64,000 nt of DNA from an uncultured Clostridia bacterium. Lineage in GTDB: Bacteria; Bacillota; Clostridia; TANB77; CAG-508. Under the pieces are notes generated by a model. That model did not search any database. It saw only the letters and a list, made by a program, of their open reading frames with translations, and was not told where the DNA came from. Shown piece after piece: positions 1 to 6,669 of the stretch. Each line of letters begins with the position of its first letter. Within the stretch, counting starts at the first letter, position 1. Where the stretch lies: contig CAKPDN010000001.1 in the NCBI GenBank assembly GCA_934149005.1, positions 62,001 to 126,000 of the forward strand, given 5' to 3'. A program made the position numbers and the translations under genes.

Positions 1-222
1 AATTAATTTATTTAACAAATTCTCAGGTACTATAAATATAGTATTATTTTTTCTTACTTTGTCTATATCTTCTTCAGAATAATGGTCGTAATGATCATGT
101 GTTATAAAAATCATATCTGCATCATTGTAATTTTTTTCTATATGATATGGGTCTATATAAATCATTTTTTCTTTATTCATTCTAATACAACTATGATATA
201 AAACTTCTATGTCTTCTAGCAT
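1..222 (-). CDS. MBL-fold metal-dependent hydrolase (UlaG-like), N-terminal part, cut by window edge
   Basis: The first 74 codons of a minus-strand gene run off the left edge. The start ATG at 222 has a good ribosome site (AAGGAGG) 7 to 13 bases upstream. The peptide begins MLEDIEVLYHSCIRM and contains IYIDPYHI and then ITHDHYDHYSEEDI. The THxHxDH metal-binding motif after a short beta hairpin ending in an IDP turn is typical of the COG2220 branch of the metallo-beta-lactamase fold. Enzymes of this branch are cytoplasmic Zn or Mn hydrolases of varied substrate. The specific substrate cannot be told from this fragment. A minus-strand terminator at 363-396 separates it from the genes to the right. 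Confidence 0.85.
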   Translation of the reverse strand, partial: MLEDIEVLYHSCIRMNKEKMIYIDPYHIEKNYNDADMIFITHDHYDHYSEEDIDKVRKNNTIFIVPENLLNKLI

Positions 223-362
223 TTTAATATCCTCCTTGTTTTTTTAACATTATAGCATAAAATATTAATATCGCAAAATATATTTTTAAATTTTTTATTC
301 TATAATTTTAATAAATTCTAATGAAATTAATCTTTTTTAAACTTTAGTTGAGAAAAAATTTG

Positions 363-396
363 AGATAAAAAATAGCACTAGTTTTTAATTCTAGTA
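363..396 (-). terminator. Rho-independent terminator ending the 0.5-2 kb small-gene cluster
   Basis: A 10-bp stem (ATAGTACTAG with CTAGTGCTAT, one mismatch) with a short AT loop is followed on the minus strand by TTTTTTATCT. It lies downstream of the minus-strand cluster that starts near 2042. Confidence 0.65.
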
Positions 397-497
397 CTAT
401 ATGAATCCATATTAAAGATGAGCTTTTATTTACTTATTTGCTAGCTAGTAAAGAAAAAGGAATTATCTATTGACAATCCCCTTTTCAAAAAAATCAA

Positions 498-518
498 TCA
501 GAAATATTCTCTTTCCAT
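498..518 (-). pseudogene. 5-prime remnant of an orphan-class gene (MERE...)
   Basis: Behind the third copy of the palindromic ribosome-site box there is an ATG at 518, but the reading frame stops after MEREYF. The ribosome site and first 12 coding bases match those of the intact 75-residue gene at 35447-35674, which also begins MERE. I read this as a relic of a second copy whose body has been lost. The similarity is short, so confidence is limited. Confidence 0.35.
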
Positions 519-525
519 TTGTTTT

Positions 526-555
526 ACCTCCTTAACTAATTAGTTTACGAGTTAC
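526..555 (-). promoter_or_regulatory. Palindromic RBS box, copy C
   Basis: On the minus strand this reads GTAACTCG, TAA, then AACTAATTAGTTAAGGAGGT. The 12-base perfect palindrome AACTAATTAGTT directly abuts the Shine-Dalgarno sequence. The same box stands at 1067-1095, 1529-1558 and 35680-35709. Confidence 0.75.
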
Positions 556-751
556 ACGCTAAATGAATATGTTTTATTTTGCATCTGCTATGTTTTTTTA
601 CTGAACCAGTATCACAATTAGAAGAGTTATCCATGAAAAAATAATCTGATATATTTGTATGTACATACTTAAAAATATTTATTTTTAAAGTTACATCTAT
701 ATAAAAACTTGCACCTGGCAAGATTGAAAAAGTATGCACATATTCTATCAC
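545..751 (-). CDS. Possible small orphan protein, 68 residues, doubtful
   Basis: An open frame of 68 codons starts at a GTG (751) and ends inside the palindromic box at 545, just as the neighbouring gene at 1076-1258 ends inside its own box copy. There is no convincing ribosome site ahead of the GTG and a terminator-like hairpin (782-807) lies just upstream, so it may not be translated. The product would be hydrophobic in the middle with three Cys and a His/Lys-rich tail. No family is recognised. Confidence 0.25.
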   Translation of the reverse strand: MIEYVHTFSILPGASFYIDVTLKINIFKYVHTNISDYFFMDNSSNCDTGSVKKHSRCKIKHIHLACNS

Positions 752-781
752 AAATTTATGTATAATTCAAGACAGAAGGAA

Positions 782-807
782 AGAAGTCCGTCGAAACGAA
801 CTCCTTG
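782..807 (-). terminator. Hairpin after the 822-1058 gene
   Basis: On the minus strand a 10-bp stem (AAGGAGTTCG with CGGACTTCTT, two G-U pairs) closes a TTTCGA loop. The following T-run is weak, so it may be a poor terminator or an mRNA 3-prime stabiliser. Confidence 0.45.
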
Positions 808-821
808 CTTTACTTTTTCTC

Positions 822-1058
822 TTATTCATCACCATCAATAAATCCATCACCAGTATGGTCTACTGGTGGAGCAAAGTATGACTGATAAATAATTCTAGCA
901 TCTACACTTTTTGCTTCTGATAAACTCTTTTCAAGTGATTCTAGTTTTCCTTCTGCCTTAATCCGTTTTTTTCTTTCAATTGAACGATCAACTAAAAGAT
1001 ATGCAATATCTAACATAAGAACTATTACTATAAATGTTCCTGCTAATGTAGAGCCCAT
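822..1058 (-). CDS. Small membrane protein with a terminal EF-hand-like loop
   Basis: A 78-residue protein starting at ATG 1058 behind AAGGAGGAAG. Residues 7-25 form one transmembrane helix, followed by a basic stretch (RSIERKKRIK) that predicts a cytoplasmic C-terminus, then a charged helical segment (residues 35-55). The last 12 residues, DHTGDGFIDGDE, fit a canonical EF-hand loop: D1, T3, D5, G6, I8, D9, E12. A single EF loop at the very end of a tiny membrane protein suggests divalent-cation binding, which is inference only. It is the last well-supported gene of the cluster that begins at 2042 and is preceded by copy B of the palindromic box. No known family is recognised. Confidence 0.7.
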   Translation of the reverse strand: MGSTLAGTFIVIVLMLDIAYLLVDRSIERKKRIKAEGKLESLEKSLSEAKSVDARIIYQSYFAPPVDHTGDGFIDGDE

Positions 1059-1066
1059 AATATCTT

Positions 1067-1095
1067 CCTCCTTAACTAATTAGTTTGTGAGTTAC
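1067..1095 (-). promoter_or_regulatory. Palindromic RBS box, copy B
   Basis: Minus-strand GTAACTCACAAACTAATTAG followed by TTAAGGAGG, 9 bases before the ATG of 822-1058. The stop codon of the upstream 1076-1258 gene (TAG) lies in the middle of the palindrome, so termination there and initiation downstream are physically coupled. Confidence 0.75.
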
Positions 1096-1258
1096 TTTTG
1101 TAGGGTAAAATACATTTTTCAAATTTCAACTTATCAATACTGATTTCTTGTTTATTTTTAAACTTTAAAATGTTATACACATTATTATATATAACAGCAG
1201 ATATTGATAATAAACATAGTACAAAAATCATAAAAAAAGAAAATATTGAAAATAACAT
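1076..1258 (-). CDS. Small single-pass membrane protein, unknown
   Basis: A 60-residue protein with ATG at 1258 and a clear ribosome site (TAGGAGGATAGC). Residues 5-27 are strongly hydrophobic (a membrane anchor), then a basic, polar tail of about 30 residues containing one Cys. It lies between the Cys-rich gene (1307-1522) and the EF-hand-like gene (822-1058), both on the same strand, in what looks like one transcript from the promoter at 2149-2177. Its stop codon falls inside box copy B. No family is recognised. Confidence 0.6.
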   Translation of the reverse strand: MLFSIFSFFMIFVLCLLSISAVIYNNVYNILKFKNKQEISIDKLKFEKCILPYKSNSQTN

Positions 1259-1306
1259 GCTATCCTCCTAGAAAAACATTTTAATACAGTCTGCCTACTT
1301 TTGAAT

Positions 1307-1522
1307 TTACTTTGGATTTGTAGGAACTGTCCTTCTTATGATAATATCACTTATCGGAATAGTATAACAAATACAACAATGATTGCAACCTTTTTCAATG
1401 GCTTTTTTTGAAGTACATTTTTTTGTATCTCCTTTACAGCCACCATCACAGGTGCAAGAACAACCACATTCTCCACGGAAGTTATTTTGCTCATTTTTTT
1501 GAATTCGTACTAAAGTTTTCAT
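1307..1522 (-). CDS. Cys-rich small protein (10 Cys in 71 residues), unknown
   Basis: The start ATG at 1522 follows TTAAGGAGGTAATAGA. The product has a plain N-terminal stretch (residues 1-18), then ten cysteines between residues 19 and 52 (positions 19, 21, 23, 25, 29, 36, 46, 49, 50, 52), then a hydrophobic/basic tail. The CxCxCxC run and CNHCCIC could bind metal clusters like a metallothionein, or be disulfide-bonded if exported, or be the core of a modified peptide. There is no signal peptide and no adjacent modification enzyme. It sits second in the cluster behind the 1560-2042 gene and is preceded by box copy A. Function is unknown. Confidence 0.7.
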   Translation of the reverse strand: MKTLVRIQKNEQNNFRGECGCSCTCDGGCKGDTKKCTSKKAIEKGCNHCCICYTIPISDIIIRRTVPTNPK

Positions 1523-1528
1523 TCTATT

Positions 1529-1558
1529 ACCTCCTTAACAAATCTGTTTACGAGTTAC
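1529..1558 (-). promoter_or_regulatory. Palindromic RBS box, copy A (with compensatory change)
   Basis: Here the palindrome reads AACAGATTTGTT instead of AACTAATTAGTT. The fourth and ninth positions changed from T-A to A-T together, so the RNA stem is kept (one G-U pair). This supports a stem in RNA or a symmetric protein site, rather than simple sequence copying. It stands 7 bases before the ATG of the Cys-rich gene. Confidence 0.75.
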
Positions 1559-1559
1559 A

Positions 1560-2042
1560 TTAAGATAATTTTTTCACATCTTTAATTCTATGAAACCATC
1601 CATTACACTCACTTGTATCTTCAAGTACACCACTGCACTTATCATTATCACATGTTTTACAGCTTTTACCAATTAATTTAATTAATTCCTTAGTTTTTTC
1701 TCGTATTATGACCTCTCTTTTTTCTTCATAATGTGCAATGATATCGTCGTAACCTTCTGTAGTATATACCTTAATACAGCGAGATGCAAATCTGCGTAAA
1801 TCAGGGTGATTGGTAGCTTGATATCCTTTATTATTATAATGGATGCCCTCCATGTCTATTGTATAACTACCTATTTTCTTTGGGTTCTCATAATCTGAAA
1901 TTAATAAATTTTCTTCAATGATGTCATATACTACAACATAGTGAAATTTATTATATCCTATTTGATTATTTGTAATACTTGGTAGTCTCTCATTTAAACA
2001 GCCTGATTTTACCTGTTTTTTCATATTGTTGATTTTCCCCAT
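1560..2042 (-). CDS. Unknown 160-residue protein with C39-like strand and Cys4 tail
   Basis: First gene after the promoter at 2149-2177; ATG at 2042 behind GAAGGAAAAACT. Residues 33-60 (FHYVVVYD...LLISD) resemble the His and Asp segment of C39 peptidases of peptide exporters, but the Cys-containing N-terminal half of that fold is absent, so activity is unlikely and the likeness may be chance. The C-terminal 35 residues carry CKTCDNDKC and a further Cys, resembling a small zinc site. The middle (residues 90-125) is a charged helix. It is followed by the Cys-rich gene after box copy A. No firm family. Confidence 0.65.
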   Translation of the reverse strand: MGKINNMKKQVKSGCLNERLPSITNNQIGYNKFHYVVVYDIIEENLLISDYENPKKIGSYTIDMEGIHYNNKGYQATNHPDLRRFASRCIKVYTTEGYDDIIAHYEEKREVIIREKTKELIKLIGKSCKTCDNDKCSGVLEDTSECNGWFHRIKDVKKLS

Positions 2043-2148
2043 AGTTTTTCCTTCTTGTCAATTGACTTTCATTTTGCATTGTTAATAGTTACTATATATT
2101 AAACTCCATAAGTTGCATATCGGAGATTATAAAAATTAAATTATGTGA

Positions 2149-2177
2149 ATTATATCACGATTTCGTGTAAAAGTAAA
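2149..2177 (-). promoter_or_regulatory. Promoter of the 0.5-2.0 kb cluster
   Basis: Minus strand TTTACT, 17-base spacer, TATAAT. The spacer contains a palindrome (CACGAAATCGTG). The promoter and the following 30 bases are nearly identical to those of the 35447-35674 gene (35779-35807), including the CTCC...GGAG pairing segments just downstream. Confidence 0.8.
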
Positions 2178-2260
2178 GAAAAGAACTATCATGACCGATA
2201 ATTCCTTTCTTTATACTTTCAATATCCAATTACAATTTAATCAGTTCTCTTAATTGTTTT

Positions 2261-2422
2261 TCAGTAACTATTCTTTTCTTCCTGTCTACGAAGAAATTCT
2301 TTTGCTCTTAAACTTGTATCATGAAACTCTGATACTCCATATTTTTTTCTAAGTTGTTCAATTTCTTCCTGTGTTGCTTTTTCAGGTTTTAAATCTAAAT
2401 CTTTATAATCTTCAAATGCCAT
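2261..2422 (-). CDS. Small charged helical protein, second gene of a two-gene operon
   Basis: A 53-residue protein. The longer open frame upstream overlaps the previous gene, so I take the ATG at 2422, which has ACAGGAGGAAAATAGT in front and starts one base after the TAG of the 2424-3002 gene. The product is MAFEDYKDLD..., rich in Glu, Lys and Arg, predicted helical, without membrane segment or Cys. Tight coupling to the 2424-3002 gene suggests a joint role. No family is recognised. Confidence 0.65.
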   Translation of the reverse strand: MAFEDYKDLDLKPEKATQEEIEQLRKKYGVSEFHDTSLRAKEFLRRQEEKNSY

Positions 2423-2423
2423 A

Positions 2424-3002
2424 CTATTTTCCTCCTGTACAATCTCCACCTTGAAATGGTCGATACGCATTGTTTTTTTCATAATTGGTATAATTACTTG
2501 TGTTAACTCCCATTTTCCTAATATCACTCTTATAATGTCTAAATGCAATTTCATCTTCCTTTGAATCAACTGATGAAGACCAATTCTCTGGAATAAAAAA
2601 ATCTGGTTGCAATACAATACTTCCATAATATCTTTTAGCATTAATCCCAAGTTTTACTTCACTACATTCATTTGGTTTTTTTAATCTATCATCCAACTTA
2701 TATCTTCCCTTTAATTCTATATAAAGGTGTCCTCCTGATTCGCTATAATCTAAATCTCTAAATCGGATATATAAATCAAATTTGCTATTTTGAACTTTCA
2801 ATATTTTCTTGGTTATACTCCGTTTTGGAATTACAATTTTCACTTTGTAATTTGGACCATTATAGAAAACAATTACTTTTATTTCATCAACCGATGAAAC
2901 ACCACATTCATCATTTTTTGAACAATCTTCTAATTGCAAAATTTCTTTTTTTGCTTTAGTTTGTTTTTTTAAGTTTCCTGAATGTTTCTTTCTTTTAGAC
3001 AT
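2424..3002 (-). CDS. Unknown 192-residue protein of the orphan class
   Basis: ATG at 3002 is preceded by AAGGAGGTAACA. The first 20 residues are very basic (MSKRKKHSGNLKKQTKAKK), perhaps nucleic-acid contacting. Residues 40-135 look beta-rich, with IKVIVFYNG, VKIVIPKR and LYIELKGRY strands. The C-terminus ends GGDCTGGK. An in-frame CGG codes Arg in PKRS, a codon not used in native-looking genes of the window. Expression may be controlled by the hairpin leader at 3007-3068. It is coupled to 2261-2422. Function unknown. Confidence 0.7.
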   Translation of the reverse strand: MSKRKKHSGNLKKQTKAKKEILQLEDCSKNDECGVSSVDEIKVIVFYNGPNYKVKIVIPKRSITKKILKVQNSKFDLYIRFRDLDYSESGGHLYIELKGRYKLDDRLKKPNECSEVKLGINAKRYYGSIVLQPDFFIPENWSSSVDSKEDEIAFRHYKSDIRKMGVNTSNYTNYEKNNAYRPFQGGDCTGGK

Positions 3003-3006
3003 TGTT

Positions 3007-3068
3007 ACCTCCTTAAAGTCATTTGGAGGTTTGAAACCTCCAAGTTATCTGTTTTACTTTTTGGTTTC
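3007..3068 (-). promoter_or_regulatory. Leader with competing SD/anti-SD pairings
   Basis: On the minus-strand RNA four segments occur in order: GAAACC (3068-3063), GGAGGTTTC (3041-3033), AAACCTCC (3032-3025) and the ribosome site AAGGAGGT (3014-3007). Segments 2 and 3 form a stable near-loopless hairpin, segment 1 pairs with 2, and segment 3 pairs perfectly with the ribosome site. This is the layout of a translational switch; the trigger is unknown. Confidence 0.55.
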
Positions 3069-3086
3069 TAAAATCAATACTTATAA

Positions 3087-3115
3087 AGTATAACATATTT
3101 TTATGTAAATTGCAA
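3087..3115 (-). promoter_or_regulatory. Promoter of the 2424-3002 / 2261-2422 operon
   Basis: Minus strand TTGCAA, 17-base spacer, TATACT. It is divergent from the promoter at 3128-3156. Confidence 0.6.
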
Positions 3116-3127
3116 ATTAACTTCACC

Positions 3128-3156
3128 TTGAAAAATCTCATTTTTTATGGTATAAT
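3128..3156 (+). promoter_or_regulatory. Promoter of the 3188-3622 gene
   Basis: TTGAAA, 17-base spacer, TATAAT, 31 bases ahead of the ATG, with AGGAGG at the usual place. Confidence 0.75.
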
Positions 3157-3187
3157 TGTAGTATTAAAATATTAGGAGGTACTTTTT

Positions 3188-3622
3188 ATGCCAAGAGTTA
3201 ATACTCTCACACGGACATCATTTACTAAAACGGAAAACAACAGCAATGATGTTAGTTTTCTTACTCCACCCACAAGGGATGAAGTAATTGCTCAACTCAA
3301 AAAACATTTTGCTGAACATACCAAAGAAGTGGTAAATTCCGAAGATATTTCAAAAATTGCTGACGCAGTTAGCGATGCTTTTGATGAACTTCGAGATAAA
3401 CCATATGGAGGATTTGCAAAGTATAGTCCAGAAAAGCCAAAATTAACCATAAAAATGTATCACGATTCGTGTACATTGCATGACAGAGAAAGGTATCCTG
3501 GAGACTATTCACCTTTAGAAATATTTCCTATCAAATGTTCAACAGTCGATTTTTTGATGACAGTTGTTACGAATACAAAGTGGATTTCGTTGTCTTATGT
3601 TAGTAAAGAACTTTTATTTTAA
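3188..3622 (+). CDS. Unknown 144-residue protein of the orphan class
   Basis: ATG at 3188 follows TAGGAGGTACTTTTT and a good promoter. The N-terminal 25 residues are polar and low in structure, residues 30-70 look helical (RDEVIAQLKKHFAEH...), and the C-terminal part has two Cys and mixed hydrophobic strands. It uses CGG for Arg (LTRTS), unlike native-looking genes nearby. There is no signal peptide or clear membrane helix. It stands alone, transcribed away from the 2424-3002 operon, and ends in a bidirectional terminator. No family is recognised. Confidence 0.65.
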   Translation: MPRVNTLTRTSFTKTENNSNDVSFLTPPTRDEVIAQLKKHFAEHTKEVVNSEDISKIADAVSDAFDELRDKPYGGFAKYSPEKPKLTIKMYHDSCTLHDRERYPGDYSPLEIFPIKCSTVDFLMTVVTNTKWISLSYVSKELLF

Positions 3623-3638
3623 GACAGCAAAAAAGAAA

Positions 3639-3669
3639 AACTCTAATCAGCATTTGCTAGGTTAGAGTT
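3639..3669. terminator. Bidirectional terminator between convergent genes
   Basis: AACTCTAA pairs with TTAGAGTT, flanked by A-rich and T-rich runs. It serves the convergent genes 3188-3622 and 3681-3923. Confidence 0.7.
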
Positions 3670-3680
3670 CTTCTTTGCTT

Positions 3681-3923
3681 TTACTTCAAAATTCTCACAG
3701 TATATAATGGATTAATTTCCGATACTTCAATTATAAATTGAACTATATTAGACGAATCTTCATTATCAGAAACTAAACAAGTAATCATCTGTGTAAATTC
3801 TTTTTTGTTCTTATCTAAAAACATTTCTCTATCTCCAAATTTTTTCTCTATTATTGCAGACATCACTTCTATCATCCCATTATGAATGTTTTCTCCATCT
3901 CTCCGTAAAATACAAATTTTCAT
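3681..3923 (-). CDS. Small unknown protein, 80 residues
   Basis: ATG at 3923 behind AATGGAGGTATTAAG. The product (MKICILRRDGENIHNG...) has mixed alpha/beta character without signal or membrane helix: a short strand, a helix around residues 16-28, a helix at 37-48, then strands at 60-80. Base usage resembles the other small genes of the 0-4 kb block. No family is recognised and the neighbours give no clue. Confidence 0.6.
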   Translation of the reverse strand: MKICILRRDGENIHNGMIEVMSAIIEKKFGDREMFLDKNKKEFTQMITCLVSDNEDSSNIVQFIIEVSEINPLYTVRILK

Positions 3924-4044
3924 CTTAATACCTCCATTTTAATTAAAACATTTTGGTTATTTGTTACTAATATTATGTGTTATTACACATCTACATATAT
4001 TATATCAATTTTTATATACTATTTCATTTGTAATTTCTTCCAAA

Positions 4045-5292
4045 TTATACTTTGTTTAATTTCAAATTTTCTGATTTGGTATCAGTAAATTCTAACATTT
4101 CTAATCCTTTAATGACATATTCATTTTTCATAAAATATTTCCATATAGTTTCATTTAAATAATTTTCTATCATTAACATTCCTATTCCTTTATCAATTCC
4201 TATGTATTCATTTGCAAACCAGCCTTTTTTCCCTTCTAAATTAAAGCCATCTTTAAAACCATATTTTCCCCATAACTTTATAAATGTATTATAATAATAT
4301 TCTATAGCTTGTATGGTTTCTTTTGGTGTAAATACTATTGAACCAATTGCACCACATGGAGATATTGTACCATCGTTTTCTATTTCTAAATTAGTATCAC
4401 AAGGTTCAGCTCCTGATCCTATATATCCTTTTGGAGAAAGACAAGAAGTTAATCCCCAAGAGTTTTCTCCATAAGTTTTAAATCTGTTCTTATTATCTAT
4501 ACAATATTCTCTATTTGCTTTTGTCGCTTTTATTGAATTTTCAAACCAATTAACTCCATTAATATCTGTTAAATTTCTAAAATCAATCCATGCATGTGAA
4601 TATTGATATGTAAATAATGTTCCACAATATGTATATATTATATCCTTTATATCTTTATAATCCTTCTTTTTTCTATTAAATTCATAATACATACTTTTAT
4701 CTATTGGATATGCTGGTGAGCTAACTCCTAATACATACATCATTAATTGTTCAGCATATCCATCCCATTGTCCCCAAAATCCTTTTTCAGGTTTATATCC
4801 CATATAAAATAAATTGTTTGTTTCGTTTCTATACCATTCCCAATTTATTCTTTTATATAAGATATTTGCTTTATTTTTTACTTCTTTTCCGAAATATTCA
4901 CCTGCAGTTATAGCACCACATATAAAAATTGCTGTATCTATTATTGATACTTCACAATTCCATTCTCTTTTCCCTGTTTGCATATTTACAAAATGATAAT
5001 AAAATCCATTTTTCCCTTCTACGTTATTTATAAAGCTTTCTAGTGTTCTGTTTGCTCTATCATAGGCTTTATCGTATTTTATCCAATTATGTTCTACTCC
5101 AATAACTAATGCTGCTAAACCATATCCTACTGATGCTATACTTGCAATATTATCAGCTAATATTGTTTTATCTCTTATTAGTCCATATCCCTTGCTTTTT
5201 TTATTTGTGTTTGCTTCTTTAATAAAAAAATTGTAACTTTTTATTAATTCTTTATATAATAATTCTTTCCCATATTTTTTTATTATTCTCAT
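4045..5292 (-). CDS. GH144-like (COG5368 / putative glucoamylase domain) glucan hydrolase, cytoplasmic
   Basis: A 415-residue protein that matches the putative glucoamylase family (PF10091, GH144 group) in its overall pattern: GYGLAALVIGVEH near residue 60, a SIIDTAIFICGAITAGEYF segment, INWEWYRN, WDGYAEQLMMYVLG, then YSHAWIDFR, KANREYCIDN, YGENSWGLTSC and GWFANEYIGIDKGIGMLMIENY. Characterised GH144 members hydrolyse beta-1,2-glucan; other substrates are possible. There is no signal peptide, so it should act in the cytoplasm on imported oligosaccharide. The next gene downstream encodes a 12-helix transporter and a decayed GH2 glycosidase follows, which suggests a former sugar-use locus. Confidence 0.8.
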   Translation of the reverse strand: MRIIKKYGKELLYKELIKSYNFFIKEANTNKKSKGYGLIRDKTILADNIASIASVGYGLAALVIGVEHNWIKYDKAYDRANRTLESFINNVEGKNGFYYHFVNMQTGKREWNCEVSIIDTAIFICGAITAGEYFGKEVKNKANILYKRINWEWYRNETNNLFYMGYKPEKGFWGQWDGYAEQLMMYVLGVSSPAYPIDKSMYYEFNRKKKDYKDIKDIIYTYCGTLFTYQYSHAWIDFRNLTDINGVNWFENSIKATKANREYCIDNKNRFKTYGENSWGLTSCLSPKGYIGSGAEPCDTNLEIENDGTISPCGAIGSIVFTPKETIQAIEYYYNTFIKLWGKYGFKDGFNLEGKKGWFANEYIGIDKGIGMLMIENYLNETIWKYFMKNEYVIKGLEMLEFTDTKSENLKLNKV

Positions 5293-5396
5293 AGTTATTG
5301 CACCTCTTAAATAGATTATACATTATTTAGAAGTATATGTTCAACAGGTATTCTTTTACAAATTTAACTAAAAAATAGATAGCATTTAATTATTTG

Positions 5397-6623
5397 CTAT
5401 CTATCACTGCTACCATATTTTGCTAACTTACTACATAGTCTTTTATTAATAAATATTTCAATAATACTTAAGCTCAATAAAATAAATTCTATTACAATTA
5501 GTTCGTATTTCATCAATATTAATGTAAAAATAGCACTTAATATTAATGTTCCTAATCTTCTATAAACTTCAATTTTAATTATAATTTCTTGTTGTTCCTC
5601 TTTGTTTGAAATAGTTAATGCAACATCTTCTATATACGTTTGGAAGGAATCTCTAATAGCTAATATTAAGAAAAATCCTAAAGACATAATTATCACTTTG
5701 CAAATGAACGCCGATTCTATAAAGTGTCCTATAATCAATAATAAAAATGCTAATGCCAAACATATTGTTAGAACAATGCTCATTTTATCTTTTATTTTTG
5801 AATATAACTTTCCAAATATTACATTGCCTACTAATCTTGCTATTCTTGATATAAATACTATTGTTGTTATGTAGTATGTTACCATTTCAACAGATAAGAA
5901 TTTTTGAAAATTATATTGCATAAATAATTTACTATTGTTTTGTCCCATTTTTATTATTGAATAAAATACTGCATTTGATAATATTATATAGAATATTATT
6001 GATGTTATTTTTAATTTTTTATGTTCTTTCTTTATTTCTTGTTCATTATTTACTTTTGATTCATAATATAAAAATGCTGTTCCTAATACTAAAACATATA
6101 TTATTATTGACAAGTACATTGGCAAATAATTATTTACATTAAACATTTTTCCTGCTACTAATGCAGTAAATAAAGTTATAATAGCATATATAATTTTTGA
6201 TTTATTTCTTATTTTAAAATAATCATCTTCTCTATTTACAGCTTTTAAATTATTTTTCAAAATTATTTCATCCATATTTAAAAACATAACTGCTAATTCA
6301 TGTATACTTTTATATAATAACATTGCAATAAACGATTTTCCAAATGTTAATACTAATGATGCAATTAACAACATAGTTGCTCCTAGTCTTAATGAATTTA
6401 CATTTCCTATCTTTTTTACAATAGCTAGTATTACTTTTTGAAATACTATACATATTATTAATGCAACCATTGTCATTGCCGTTATTTGACTGGCATTTAA
6501 TCCTTTTACTAATGTTAGAAATAATGTGTCTATTGGTACGAAGAATATTAAGTCTCCTGTAAATGATGCAAATAATGGATATATTTTTATACTTCTATTT
6601 ATTTTCTTGGTTTCTTGTTCCAT
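5397..6623 (-). CDS. MFS-type 12-helix membrane transporter
   Basis: A 408-residue integral membrane protein with about twelve hydrophobic helices split into two halves by a charged loop near residues 195-210 (KVNNEQEIKKEHKKLK). The half-and-half layout and the R/K-rich loop between helices 2 and 3 (VKKIGNVNSLRLG) resemble major facilitator transporters. ATG at 6623 has ACAGGAGAAAATAA in front. It lies between the GH144-like hydrolase and the GH2 remnant, so an oligosaccharide or glycoside is a reasonable substrate guess. Substrate residues cannot be read from the sequence. Confidence 0.7.
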   Translation of the reverse strand: MEQETKKINRSIKIYPLFASFTGDLIFFVPIDTLFLTLVKGLNASQITAMTMVALIICIVFQKVILAIVKKIGNVNSLRLGATMLLIASLVLTFGKSFIAMLLYKSIHELAVMFLNMDEIILKNNLKAVNREDDYFKIRNKSKIIYAIITLFTALVAGKMFNVNNYLPMYLSIIIYVLVLGTAFLYYESKVNNEQEIKKEHKKLKITSIIFYIILSNAVFYSIIKMGQNNSKLFMQYNFQKFLSVEMVTYYITTIVFISRIARLVGNVIFGKLYSKIKDKMSIVLTICLALAFLLLIIGHFIESAFICKVIIMSLGFFLILAIRDSFQTYIEDVALTISNKEEQQEIIIKIEVYRRLGTLILSAIFTLILMKYELIVIEFILLSLSIIEIFINKRLCSKLAKYGSSDR

Positions 6624-6669
6624 TTATTTTCTCCTGTTAAATTTTTATTTTCCAATTGTTTCACTTCTT

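Noticed and set aside
1307..2042. Calling the Cys-rich gene and its neighbour a RiPP cluster
   Set aside because: No radical SAM, lanthipeptide synthetase, exporter or complete C39 peptidase is near; kept only as a finding.
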